Shown here piece after piece: positions 50,462 through 64,000 of a stretch of 64,000 nt of DNA. Within the stretch, counting starts at the first letter, position 1; every line of letters starts with the position of its first letter. The notes beneath the pieces were generated by a model. The model did no database searches, was not told the DNA's origin, and worked only from the letters and a program-made list of their open reading frames with translations. Source of the DNA: Phaeosaccion multiseriatum (taxonomy: Eukaryota > Ochrophyta, other classes). The position numbers and the translations under genes are program-made. The stretch covers positions 992,001 to 1,056,000 of the forward strand of contig OZ218952.1 in NCBI GenBank assembly GCA_965112735.1, written 5' to 3'.

Positions 50462-53400
50462 TTTCTCTCCCTTTCTGGTCTCTCTTGTCTCCTCTTCTTT
50501 TTGATTATCTCTCTGTCTATTTCTCTCTTGATGCCATCGCGTGAACCTTCAATGGGGAGAGGGGGGCGTAGGAAAGCCCCCCTTTACACTTTTATCCTGT
50601 TTTTTTGGGTTTGATCACCCCATCATCGATCATCTTTCCACGAGCGTATCACCAACACACCATCTTCAACAGGTTGGCACATGATGGCCCGAGGGACCGT
50701 GAAGCTCAATTAGCAATTAGAGCGCCCAGGGAACCAGACAAGCATAGGCGGGGATGAGGAGTCGGTGTTGATGTCCTCGACATCTCCTGTAGAACTATTT
50801 TCTCCTGGATTGTGCCTCAAACGAATCCGCTCTCCCGCCATCAGCAGTAAGACAGCCTTAGGTTAAAGGGGGGGGAAGGAGTTTCGCAATGGGGGCACAG
50901 TGGGAGATAGGAGAATGGGACGCCCCAGCTACGCCTCCCTCTATATACGTGTCTTTTGCTGTCGATGAAAGCACAAGCTGCAACAGCCTGCGCGCCGCCC
51001 TCAGCAACAGCGGCAGTACCGGGACCAGCAACAGTGGGGGAGCTTCCCCAGCCCGGCCGCCTGCGTCGTCGAAGTAATGACCAGGGATCGGCAACTATGT
51101 GGTTCAGAGACACCATTGAATGGACGCACGAGGTCAGTAGAGCACGTCATGGCGAGAGAGAGAGAGAGGTGGACAGCAAGACGGGCCTCGCAGGTCGTAA
51201 CCCTCCTTACCGATTCACCTCCTTTTCTATGTGCACTGAACAACCCTGCCACACAATCTACTTATTCTGTTCTCTTCATTCGTTCGTTCTATCTGCATGT
51301 CTGTCTCCCTCGCCACCAACCAGGTCACTCCGGATGCTTTTGCAGAGGCTCTCGCCCGGCAATTCAATTTAGACTTCGACCAAATGGTGGATGTTGCTGC
51401 CTCCATCGAAGCCCAGCTGCGAGAGGTGGAGGACACGGGGTCCCTTGGGGGGGCCGCTGCGGCAGCCGCAGCTGCTGACATGTTGCGGTGGGGCAGGAGT
51501 GCTGCGGCAAGGGCAGAGGTAGACACAGCGGGGATGGCAGTGGATGGAGGAGGCGCAGGAGGAGGAGGTGGAGGAGGAGCAGAAGCAGGAGATGCTGCTG
51601 TGGCTGCGGCTGCTACTACTGCTACCGCTGCGAGTGTAGGGTCGGGGTCCAATGGGAAGGGAAAGAGCAAGCCGACAGGGGCGGTGGCAGCCGCGGACAG
51701 AAAGAGGAGGGAGAGGGTGGGCGGGGGAGAAACGCTATCCAGCGGCAGCGGTAGCGGTGTGGCGGGGGCGGCAGGTGGGGGGTCCCAAGCTAGCGCTGGT
51801 TTGTCTGTGTCCGGTAGTGGGAGAGGTGTCGGAGTCGGCAAGACGGCCAAGACGGCCAAGAAGACCGTTGTCACGAGGGGGAGGCCGCCAAGCAACAGCA
51901 ACAGCGGCAGCAGCAGCAGCAGCTGTGCAGGTGTGGGTGTGGGAAGTGGTAATGGCGGCAAGGGGATGGCGGCGGCGCCTGCTACACAAGGGACAGGGAA
52001 GAAGGGAGGGAGGCTGCCGAAGAAGAAGAAGAAGAAGAAGAAGATGAAGAAGAAGGGCATCACACAGCCTGGGGGAGGGGGGAAGACCTCTACTGGGAAG
52101 GCCTGCGCCTCTGCTGCTGTATCACCAACTGCTACCGCTGCTGCTGCTGCTGCTGCTGTATCTGCTGCCTCTGCTGCTGCTATCTCTGCGGCCTCTGCTG
52201 CTGCTGCCGCCGCCGCCGCGGCCGCTGACGACGAGCCAGCCTCTGTCGAAGACGGAAACCTCGAGCTGTGCACCAAGTGCTTTAAAGGAGGGGACATGCT
52301 TTGCTGCGACTTTTGTCCCAGGGCGTTCCACTTGCGCTGTTCGGGCTTGAGGACCAAGGTAAGTCAATGAATGGAAGGGGAGGGGAGGGGAGGCGGCATC
52401 GAATCAGAAGGGAATCAGGGAATACCTTCCCACATTCCGTTTCTTTTAAGAGGGGACTTACCCCCTGCTTGTCCTGCTTGTCCTTCCTGCCCCCCCTCCT
52501 CCCCATCCTCTTCCCTCCCTCCCTCCCTCCCTCCCTTCCTTCTTCCTTCCTTCCTCCCCTCCCTCCCTCCCCTCCCTCCCTCCTTCCCTCCCCTCGCTCC
52601 CTCCCCTCCTCCCTCCCTCCCTCTCCAGGACCTGCCTGAGGAAGAGTGGTCGTGTATGAGGTGTGTAGAGGGGTATGACTCAGCCGTGCCCGCAATCAGA
52701 GCGGCGGAGGAGGAGGGCATTATCGGCCAGGTGAGAGTGAGAGAACGAGCTATTTCAGTTTCAGCTTCTGTATGTCGGCCTTGACGTATTTTCGACTATT
52801 CACCGCCTCGCTCCACCTACTCCCTTACTTACTCACTCACTCACTCACTCCCACCCCCCCCCCCCCCTCCCTCCCTCCCTCCCTCCCATTATCTCCCTCT
52901 CCTTTCCCTCCCTCCCTCCCTCCCTCCCTCCCTCCCTCCCTCCCTCCCTCCCTCCCTCCCTCCCTCCCTCCCTCCCTCCCTCCCTCCCTCCCTCCCTCCC
53001 TCCCTATCTCCCTACCTCCCTCCCCCCCTCCCTCTCCTTCCCCTCCCCCCTCCCTCCCCTACCGGACTCGCCCTTCAGTTCCACGGCATCTTGGATTGGC
53101 TGCTGTCGCACGAGCTGGCAGACCCCTTCCTCGTAAGTACGCTGTAGTAGTTAGGAGGACTCTTGCCTGTGAATGACTGTGGTTGGGAAGTCGACTCTGT
53201 ACTGGAGTGAACCTCCCTCCTCTCCCTCTCTCCCTCTCTCCCTCCCTCACCTGTCCACCTCGCTCCCCCCCCCCCCCCCACTCCTGCTCACGTTGTAACC
53301 CCCAATCCTGCTCACCTTGTAAACGCTTCTCCTTGCGCCCCACAGAAGGAGCTCGACACGACGCTGTTGGAAGACTACGACCAACTCATCCCCCATAAGA

Positions 53401-55128
53401 TGGACCTGGGGCAGATCGAGAGCAAGCTTGAAGAGGGTTACTACTGCAGCTCGTCCACGATGGAGGATGGGGAAGGGGGAGGGGGAGGAGGGGGGGGAGG
53501 AGGAGGAGGGGAAGATGATGTTGATGCATTAGTGGAGGAGACTGCCAACAAGCCTCGACTACGGAGCTTTGTCAGCGATGTGCGGCTTGTGTTCAACAAC
53601 TGCATGACCTACAACAAGGAGGTGAGTGAGTCAGTGAATGGTGTCAAGTACGAACAGTGAGTCAATCAGTCAGTCAATCAGTCAGTCAGTCAGTCTGTCT
53701 GTCTGTCAATCAGTAAAACAGATAGCCAGTCAGTGAGTAGTCAATCAGTCAGGCTGTCCATCATTCAGTCAATCATTCTGTCAGTCAGTCAGTCTACGCT
53801 CAAGTCAAGCATTCAGTCAGTCAAGCAGTCAGCCAGTCAGTCAGACATTCACTAGCTAGTCGGTCAGTCAGTCGGTCAGTCACTCAGTCATCAGTCCATC
53901 AGTCAGTGGTGAGCACGTAAGTAAATTTGTTGTCAAGCACGAGCACAGTCCCAGTCAGAGCAGACAATGGAGAATCTGCTCTGCGATGCTTTGTTTTTAG
54001 ACAAACTTGGGAGCTCAATCACTCACCCACCCACCCACCCACCCATCCCCTCACTCACCCACCCATCCACTCACTCACCGTAATAGGGAACGGCAATCTA
54101 CAGGGTGGCCGTCATTCTCCTCCACTCCTTCAACCTCCTTTACCACGCGAGAATCAAGCCCCTCCTCGCCCCCGGAGAAGCACGTGAGCTTGAGGAAGCG
54201 GAGGCCGAGGATAGGAGACGGCGGCGGGCCACTGTTTCTAAGCTGAACAAGCGAATGGCGGCCCTGAGAAAGCGCAAGGGAGGCTGCAAGGCGCGTGCTG
54301 CAGCTCCTGTATCACCAACTGGTGGTGGTGGAGGTGCAAGTAGCGGCAAGGTGAAGGACGGGGCGGTCTCTGTGCCGAAGCGCAAGCGCGGCAGGCCTCG
54401 CAAGGACAGGACGCAGGAGCAGCAGCAGCAGTTGGTGGTCCAGCAGCCGACAGTATCGAAAAAGAAGAAAGCAGTCCCTACTACAGGTCAACAGCAGCAG
54501 CAGCAGCAGCAGGAGGAGGAGGAGGACCATCAGCCCAAGCGGAGCCGGAGCAGTTGGACGGGAAGCGTCAAGTCAGTCCGGTTAATCGCTAAGGAGCACC
54601 CCCCATCGCCACCACCACCACCCTCTTCCAGCCTTGCCAATCCGAATGATGGAATAGGGAAGAAGCAAGAGAAACGAGCCGACGTGTGTGCCCCAGGTGG
54701 GTTGATGAGTGGTCCAAGCCCAAAGCGAGTGAAGCTCGGCGATGCCCCTATCATTGATGACGATGACGAGGGGGAGGCGGAGGGGGAGGACGGGGAGGGG
54801 GGTTTTGGGTATGGGACGGATGAAGTCATTATTGAGACCACTAAGGGGTCACAGCAGCGGCCGGAGGAGTTCGCGTACCTGGGGGACGCAGAGGGGAGGG
54901 AGGAAGAAGATATGGAGGAGGATGAGGAGGAGGGGGGGGAGAAGGAGCAGGAGGAGGAGGACGACGACGAGGAGGAGGACGAGCAGGAGGAGGAGGACGA
55001 GGAGGAGGAGGAGGAGGAGGAGGAGGAGGAGGAGGAGGAGGAAGAGCAGGAGGAGGAGGAGGAGGAGGAGGAGGGGGAGGAGGAGGAGGACGAGGAGGAG
55101 GAGGAAGAGGAGCGTCCACCGGCAGCAG
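46608..55128. repeat. Tandem segmental duplication, copy 2 (about 8.52 kb)
   Basis: Second copy of 38054-46604. The junction reads GGCAGCAG, then CAG, then CCCTCCTCCTCC: the left side ends as at 55121-55128 and the right side begins as at 38054, with about 3 bp of filler. Differences between copies are almost all in microsatellites and homopolymers, for example an 8-bp CA-repeat indel near 39690/48240, a shorter CT tract at 50411, and a single T in the CTC array near 49162. Confidence 0.93.
50307..51096. promoter_or_regulatory. Divergent promoter region, copy 2
   Basis: Equivalent to 41761-42570, with the CT tract about 20 bp shorter and the G-run 5 instead of 7. An exact dispersed motif is at 50646-50656. 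It lies between the truncated WD40 copy and the complete bromodomain gene. Confidence 0.4.
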
Positions 55129-55337
55129 AAGAAGGAAAGAGGAGTACAGGTACTGCCAGTAGTTCCACTCGCTGTGAGCTACTGGGAACCGAATGGGACC
55201 CATGTGCTGACGATGACGACTTCGAGGATGAGGAGGCGGAAACCATGGGGCAGATGCGCAGGAGGCTGCAGGCCGGCAAGCAGGAGAAGGACAGGCTGCT
55301 CCTCCTCCAGAGGGGGGGAGGCGGAGGAGGGGCGTGA
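51097..55337 (+). CDS. SNF5-like/PHD/bromodomain chromatin protein (copy 2, complete 3' end)
   Basis: Exons 51097-51132, 51324-52358, 52629-52730, 53079-53132, 53346-53621 and 54087-55337 join in phase, giving at least 917 residues; the true start may be further upstream. Residues 3-55 (FRDTIEWTHE then TPDAFAEALARQFNLDFDQM) resemble one SNF5/SMARCB1 repeat. A PHD-type finger spans residues about 335-375: CTKCFKGGDMLCCDFC ... FHLRCSG ... WSCMRC. A bromodomain follows, residues about 390-530: ILDWLLSHELADPF, IPHKMDLGQIESKL, FVSDVRLVFNNCMTYN, TAIYRVAVILLHSF, interrupted by a poly-Gly insert. The C-terminal 330 residues have an AT-hook-like KRKRGRPRKDR at about residue 600 and a long Glu/Asp tract. 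The architecture suggests a nuclear remodeler or acetyl-histone reader. A chain of Ala, Gly and Lys repeats separates the SNF5-like part from the PHD. Confidence 0.82.
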
Positions 55338-56637
<1,300 letters not shown>

Positions 56638-57810
56638 ATGCATGAGGAGGGGGAACGAGGGGAGGGACAAGAGGAGGGCACCGCGAAGAGAAAGAAACCT
56701 GCTTCCGAAGGGGGTGACGAGGAGGGAGGCGCTGCAGCTGCTGGGGCTGCCCACCCTCCGGTCCCACCGGACTCGGGTAAAGAAGATGGCTGTGTTGAAT
56801 GCAGCGCGGATGAGGATGAAGGATGTGCGGCATCCGAAGGGACAGAGAAGGAGGTGACCTGCTTTGAAGTCTGCCACGAGGTGCTGGGAAGTCTCGGGCT
56901 GCTCCGCGTCATGTTGGAGCACGTGGGAGACGGGCATTTCATCTTTGTGGCTGGTGCGTGTAAGGTGTGGAGGACACAATACACCGCCTTGTATCCAGCC
57001 ACAGAGACTAACTTCTCGTCTATGGTGAGCTCTGTCGAGCGCATGGAATGGGCGACGAGGCATGGCCTGGAGCTGAGTGAGAATGTCTTCGACGCTGCTG
57101 TCAAGCATGGGGATGTCCACGTGTGCAAGGCCCTTCATGGCAAGGGTTGTCCCTGGAATGACCAGTTGTGTGGCGCAACGGCTACCAATAAGGAGCATGG
57201 CCTCAGCATTGTTCAATGGCTGGAAGCAGACGAACTTGGCGAAAATGGTCCTTCCGGCGGATCAAGGACAAAGTGGCCGTGGCCCTATGACATGTGCGCC
57301 TATGCTGCAGAGGAAGGCAATCTGGAGATGCTGGAGTGGCTTCTTGATGAGAATGGGGGAAATTACTGCATGGGGTCATGCACTTGGCAGTGTGCGTGTA
57401 CAGGAGGGCACATTCCCATCGTGGAGTTCCTGCTGAATTACCTTGAGTCTGGAGCCGCCGCACTTGACGATGAATTTCCTGACCTCATGGTGGGGCATAG
57501 CATAGCTGCCGAACGGGGCCACCTTGAGGTACTGCAGCTTCTCCACGCCAAGGCTCCCAACCTCTGCGAATGGGATACTGACATCTGTTCTTCGGCAGTC
57601 ATGGCCAAGAGCCTGGCGACACTCAAGTGGCTCCGGTCGGAACAAGTGCAGTGTCCATGGGACGCGCGTTCCTGTCCGCAGGTCATCAGGGACAATGAGA
57701 TTTATGAAAACAAGTTTGACGGTGAAGAGTGGGATATTAGTGACGCCGCTTTCAAGGAGATGAAGCAGTGGGTGCATGCCCATGGACACCCCTGTGCCTG
57801 CGAGGACTGA
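56638..57810 (+). CDS. Ankyrin-repeat protein of the stramenopile/large-DNA-virus type, intronless
   Basis: 390 residues from the ATG at 56638; the open frame extends upstream, but only with non-ATG codons. After a charged, disordered N-terminus of about 70 residues comes an F-box-like helical region (LGSLGLLRVMLEHVGDGHF ... CKVWRTQY). Degenerate ankyrin repeats follow, with AVKHGDVHVCKALHGKGCPWND, MCAYAAEEGNLEMLEWLLDENG, ACTGGHIPIVEFLLNYL, SIAAERGHLEVLQLLHAKAP and LATLKWLRSEQVQCPWDARS. The Cys-Pro-Trp-Asp ending of repeats is typical of large ankyrin families in brown algae, other stramenopiles and their giant viruses. It is the only clear multi-domain gene here without introns, which fits either retroposition or acquisition. 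A role as a substrate adaptor is only a guess. Confidence 0.85.
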   Translation: MHEEGERGEGQEEGTAKRKKPASEGGDEEGGAAAAGAAHPPVPPDSGKEDGCVECSADEDEGCAASEGTEKEVTCFEVCHEVLGSLGLLRVMLEHVGDGHFIFVAGACKVWRTQYTALYPATETNFSSMVSSVERMEWATRHGLELSENVFDAAVKHGDVHVCKALHGKGCPWNDQLCGATATNKEHGLSIVQWLEADELGENGPSGGSRTKWPWPYDMCAYAAEEGNLEMLEWLLDENGGNYCMGSCTWQCACTGGHIPIVEFLLNYLESGAAALDDEFPDLMVGHSIAAERGHLEVLQLLHAKAPNLCEWDTDICSSAVMAKSLATLKWLRSEQVQCPWDARSCPQVIRDNEIYENKFDGEEWDISDAAFKEMKQWVHAHGHPCACED

Positions 57811-60005
<2,195 letters not shown>

Positions 60006-60309
60006 TCATTCCTTCCTCCCTCGACAAAGGAGATAAACCTCCGTGGACTGCTTCCTGGAGGCCTTTGGTTTGATGGCCCGCACGCTGCTAAAATGCCGTG
60101 CTGCCTCGTCCTTCAGCTCCTTCTCGTCTGGGCCCATGAGGAACTTGCCCACAAAGGTTTCCGCACGTACGTCCACGGCAAAGTCCAGGGCCTGCAGACA
60201 GAGGGTCAGCGTCTGCAGATGGTCCGTTTCGTGGTCGCCGGAGAAGGAAGGGGCCATGTCTGTCATGACCACGTCGGCCGAGCCAGCAGGACCCAGAAGA
60301 CGCTTCACC

Positions 60310-60376
<67 letters not shown>

Positions 60377-60378
60377 GG

Positions 60379-60463
<85 letters not shown>

Positions 60464-60971
60464 GGTGTTGTTGTTGTTGTTGTTGGTGGTGGTGGTGTCG
60501 GATGTTAGGTATGTCGATGTGATGATGTCATACGTTCCGTGTTCAGGGGTAGGCATTCAAGAGGGAAGGAATATGCATGTTCGTATTTACGTATGTTCAT
60601 GTCAGGCATTCGAGAGGGAAGGACAAGGGGCATTCGAGGGGAAGGACGCATCCACCAAGCAGGGTGAGGGACAGCAAGAGTCGCCATATTGACGAATGGG
60701 AATCAACCTAAGAAGGGAAGGAGATGGTCAGGTGTAGCGGGAATGTCAATTGTGCTTCTGTGGAACAAGCTGTTGTTTCTCCCGTGAGGACTCCTGTTTT
60801 GTACTCTTACCACGGAGGAGGGTAGCCATCACCCTGCGTAAATCTCTCTTCTGTGCCCTATACGTATCTCTCTCCCTCCCTCTCCCCTTCTCTGTCGCGT
60901 CTCTCTCTCCCTCCCCCTTCTCTCTCCCTTACATACTCGTATCTCCTCACGCACTCCCTCCCCCCATTTCC

Positions 60972-61005
<34 letters not shown>

Positions 61006-61022
61006 GTGTCTGTCTGTCTCTC

Positions 61023-61063
<41 letters not shown>

Positions 61064-61463
61064 ACAGCCCCCGTCCCCCCCTCACCTCATCTTGGCAAGC
61101 CCCATCCATGAAGTCAGCCAGCACGACGTCCACCCCCGGGATGGGGTCGATGGGGAGCAGGTCCACCGCAACGACTCTTCCTTCCCTGCCCACGCACTTT
61201 GCAGCCACGGCTGAGAACCCACCGGGGGCGGCCCCGAGGTCGACCACACTAGTTTTTTAGGGAAGAGAGAAGGTAGGGGGGGGAAAGGGTAGGTATGGCA
61301 GGCAGGTGGGTGGGTGGGTAGGTGCAGGGAGATTCAAGGAAGAGACAGGGGCTCTCACTCAATGACATTGTCGTGACCCTTCTCCCTCCCTACTTTCACG
61401 AAGTAACCGGTAATCACTCCTCCCTCAACCTCCCTCTCTCCCCTCCCTTGCTCCCTCTCTCTC

Positions 61464-61515
<52 letters not shown>

Positions 61516-62077
61516 CTCTTCCCCCTTCCCTCTCCTCTCCCTCCTTACCGTTGCCCTCGGGATAGGAAGCGGTGCTTCTGTTGCATCTCCTGCAGCTTGA
61601 AAGCGGCCCGAGAGGCGTAGCCCTCCTCCTGCGCCTTCTTCACGTACGGGTCCTGTGTGCACACCGAGGCCAGCAGCCGCCAGCAGCACGGGTTTGAGAT
61701 ACCCGTAACGAAAAGAGGCGGACAAGAAATGGTTAGGGACGCCCCTCCTCTTTCCACTGACCTCACAGAGGCGTCTATACAGCAACGAGACGAGGAAGAA
61801 GAGCGAGCGGGCGGGCACAACCCACCTCCAACCCACTGACCTTCATGTGTCTCTCCATCCACCACGACGTTTTCCCTTTCGAGACCTTGAGACGCTGGGG
61901 CCTGCGCGTCTCCAATCGCGCCCTCTTTTTGCCGCTGCTACCGCTCACAATACCACCGCCCGCGCTCGAGAAAGGCCTCCAGGAGGAGGGGCCCCCTGTG
62001 GATGAGCAGAGGAGCCAAGGTCTTTCTGGCCTGAGGAGCGTTGTACACGTTGCTTTTATCTTCAGCAGTAGAGACAT
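60006..62077 (-). CDS. FtsJ/RlmE-family rRNA 2'-O-methyltransferase, probably organellar (MRM2-like)
   Basis: Minus-strand exons 62077-61841, 61652-61549, 61248-61086 and 60308-60006 join in phase, giving about 268 residues, close to the usual size plus a presequence. The N-terminal 65 residues are basic and Ser/Arg rich ([20 protein letters not shown]), consistent with organelle import. The methyltransferase core shows [20 protein letters not shown] (first catalytic Lys), [12 protein letters not shown] (SAM-binding loop), [18 protein letters not shown] (catalytic Asp), FVGKFLMG (second Lys) and [12 protein letters not shown] (Glu), so the K-D-K-E tetrad is intact. Bacterial RlmE and mitochondrial MRM2 methylate a uridine in the large-subunit rRNA A-loop. 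Mitochondrial versus plastid targeting is not resolved. Intron 3 (60309-61085) contains a (GTT)n tract abutting its acceptor. A Met at 62134 is an alternative start. Confidence 0.88.
60310..60495. repeat. (GTT)n microsatellite abutting the acceptor of FtsJ-gene intron 3
   Basis: About 180 bp of GTT (AAC on the coding strand). The CAACAG acceptor of exon 4 at 60309-60310 is formed by the last repeat unit plus one substitution. Confidence 0.9.
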
Positions 62078-62261
62078 TGTTCTTATGAATGGGTCCTTGG
62101 GAGGAAAAGGGACTAGAGAGGGGAAGGTGAGCAAAGAGCAGCCTCAGAAGCGGTAATTGTGGGGTGGGTCCGACCTGATGGAAAAAACATTACTTTTATG
62201 CAGCCGCCTTCTTCAAATTCCCCCCTCCCCCAAGATTCACACTCTTTCTCTAACAGGAGCC
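62078..62261. promoter_or_regulatory. Divergent promoter between the FtsJ-family and plastid lumen-type genes
   Basis: 184 bp separate the two ATG codons. A CTAACAG string ending at 62256, five bases before the plus-strand ATG, could be the acceptor of a 5' UTR intron. No TATA box is clear. Confidence 0.4.
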
Positions 62262-63277
62262 ATGCTCTCCCGCGTGTGCCAAGTGCTGTGTGCTGCTCTT
62301 GTGTGCCTGGCATTGGGAGGCTACACGGCTTGCGCCTTCCTCGTGTGCACTCCACATATGGTCATCGAAAGCACAAGAGGGGGGACGGCCCTTGGAGCAA
62401 GTAGCAGTAGCAGCAGCAGGGCCAGCTTCCTTAGGAAAGCGCTCACTACTACTTTGACTACCGCGACGCTGGCATCTGCTGTTGCCGCGCAAGCCGATGA
62501 GTATGGCCCGGGGCCGGGCCCGCCCAAGCTGGAAAAGAACCCGGGAGATGTGTGTGTGGTGAGTGTTCCACTCCTCCATACCCCGAACACTCTGGCTTTC
62601 TCAGCACCTTCCTCTCTCTCTCTCCCTCTCCCCATCGATTTCTCTCTCTATCCTCTTGTCTCTTTCTCTTTCTCTCCCCTCTCCCTCTCACGCTCTCTCT
62701 CCCCTCCTCTCTCCCTCTCCCTCTCCCTCTCCTTTTCCCTGTCCCTCTCCTGTCCAGCGGCGGGCCCTGAATGGGATTTGCGAAGAGTATGGCATGGCAC
62801 CCCAACCAGCAGTGGCAGAAGAAGATGAGGCAGCCAAAACACTGAGAGAGAAGGCCGAGAAGGCCAAAGCGGTGAGCAAAATCGACGGCGCAGATACGAG
62901 CGACCTCATTACAAAGCTCAAGAAGCAAACGGAGGACAATAAAGCCAAGAACAACGCTGACATTGAGCAGAAAACTTTTTTGAACAATCAGGCGGGCGAG
63001 TTCGGGTGAGTGAGTGAGTGAGTGAGTGGGCGCGTGCGTGCGCTCCGGGAGGAACGGGGGGTCGAGGCGGGCACCTTGAAGTGGGCCGGGAGGGGAAGGG
63101 ACATCTCTCCTCTTCTTCTTGCATGTACGTGTATGCCTAAATGTATCGTGACATCATCCGTCTTCACCTGTTACTGCTGCTACTGCTGCGTGGAGTGTGT
63201 GCTCTTGGTTGGCCCCTTTGGCGTGCCTCTTTTCTCTTACCCCTCCCGCACCTCTCGCCGCGTTGTTGTTTTTTGTG

Positions 63278-63329
<52 letters not shown>

Positions 63330-63516
63330 GTGCGTGTGTGTCTGTGTCTGTCTGTGTGTGTGTGTGTGTGTCCCGCTACGTAACAGACCCTTCAGTAGGT
63401 ATGTTCCGGTGAAGCACCCCAACAGTGCGGACTACGAACTCGTCATGATCCGCGACCTCGGCAGGCTCCAGGACGAGGGGAAGATCGACAAGTCGGGGAA
63501 GTACTTCGTCGAGTAG
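62262..63516 (+). CDS. Small plastid (thylakoid lumen-type) protein, unknown function
   Basis: Exons 62262-62558, 62758-63005 and 63387-63516 join in phase, giving 224 residues. The N-terminus is a textbook bipartite presequence for a secondary red plastid: a signal peptide (VLCAALVCLALGGYTACA) with Phe at the predicted cleavage site (ACA/F). A transit-like stretch follows, then a second hydrophobic segment (LTTTLTTATLASAVAAQA) ending in a lumen-type A-x-A site with upstream Arg-Lys. The mature part is about 145 residues, charged and helical (EEDEAAKTLREKAEKAKAV), ending HPNSADYELVMIRDLGRLQDE. The size and helical character recall small photosystem-associated lumen proteins, but I do not recognise the family. 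Donor repeats (GTGAGTGAGTGAG) follow exon 2, and intron 2 contains a (GT)n tract at 63278-63370. Confidence 0.8.
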
Positions 63517-64000
63517 CCTCGAGTAGGCTCAGTGTCAAGCAGAGCAGTAGGCTCAATGTCAAGCAGAGCGAGGCGTGTGGGGTTGAGGGGGTGGGGTGTC
63601 GGGGGCTGTGGGGACACATAAGTACGTTAAGCCCACCCTACCCTCTCTGTATACAGAGGCGGGGAGGGGCGGGGAGGGGCGGAGCGCCTCTCGAGCGAGA
63701 GTGCGGTGACGGCTGTGGGATCATCCCGAAGCAGAGCCAGAGGAGCGAGGTTGGTTGGCTTGCAAGCATGGAGAGGAGGAGCGAACGAGGCACTTTAGTT
63801 TGTAGGGCGACGCAGGAAGTCAGGAAGGACCCATCAAGCGAGCGAGGCTCTGCAGCTTACCCTTGGCGGGTAGGGCAAAGTTCGCTGCTGCGGTGGGCGC
63901 TGTGATGGAAAGCGGCAGTCTCTTGCTGAGTTGAGTTGAGTTGGTAGATTGATTGGTTGATTGATTGATTGACCCAACGAGGGGCCTTGGTCACGCCGCG
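63517..64000. other. 3' region after the lumen-type gene
   Basis: Contains a duplicated GTAGGCTCAATGTCAAGCAGAGC-like unit (63524-63569), a GGGGAGGGGC triplicate (63661-63681) and GATTGATTGATT units near the window end. No gene was recognised. Confidence 0.5.

Overview
This window is eukaryotic nuclear DNA. Most genes are split by GT-AG introns, and simple-sequence repeats fill the introns and many spacers. Three genes suggest a motile alga with a secondary red-type plastid, most probably a photosynthetic stramenopile. First, a central-pair flagellar protein (CFAP46 type) takes up a quarter of the window. Second, a small lumen-type protein has a bipartite presequence, with a signal peptide ending in an Ala-Cys-Ala-Phe site followed by a second hydrophobic segment. 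Third, there is a ThiO-like nuclear gene and an ankyrin protein with the Cys-Pro-Trp-Asp signature common in stramenopile genomes. I cannot assign a genus.

Layout. 1-4274: 3' part of a DUF819 membrane-protein gene (+). 5632-9880: a nine-exon chromatin gene (+) that joins a SAP30-type Sin3-binding module, an SGF29 tandem Tudor and a winged-helix-like end. 10748-11250: a 503-bp MITE-like element with terminal inverted repeats and TA flanks. 12073-13831: a ZC3H3-like four-finger CCCH gene (-), divergent from a ThiO-like FAD oxidase with a very long low-complexity tail (13947-18068, +). 18869-20110: an unknown gene (-), divergent from CFAP46 (20452-36705, +, 13 exons). 37790-55337: a divergent pair, a WD40 gene (-) and an SNF5/PHD/bromodomain gene (+). 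An 8.5-kb segment of this pair is tandemly duplicated at 38054-46604 and 46608-55128. The duplication leaves the WD40 3' end only at the far left and the bromodomain-gene 3' end only at the far right, with two truncated chimeric genes in the middle. 56638-57810: an intronless ankyrin gene (+). 60006-62077: an FtsJ-family 2'-O-methyltransferase (-), divergent from the plastid lumen-type gene (62262-63516, +).

The most unusual signal is a short motif, core GTTGGTGATAC, found 18 times exactly in 64 kb and several more times with one mismatch. It occurs on both strands, in introns, spacers and exons, and in exons it is read in three different ways. This points to a DNA-level dispersed element rather than a protein motif. 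Other points of interest are the two reciprocal chimeric reading frames at the duplication junction, the SAP30-SGF29 fusion, and microsatellites that start exactly at splice sites.
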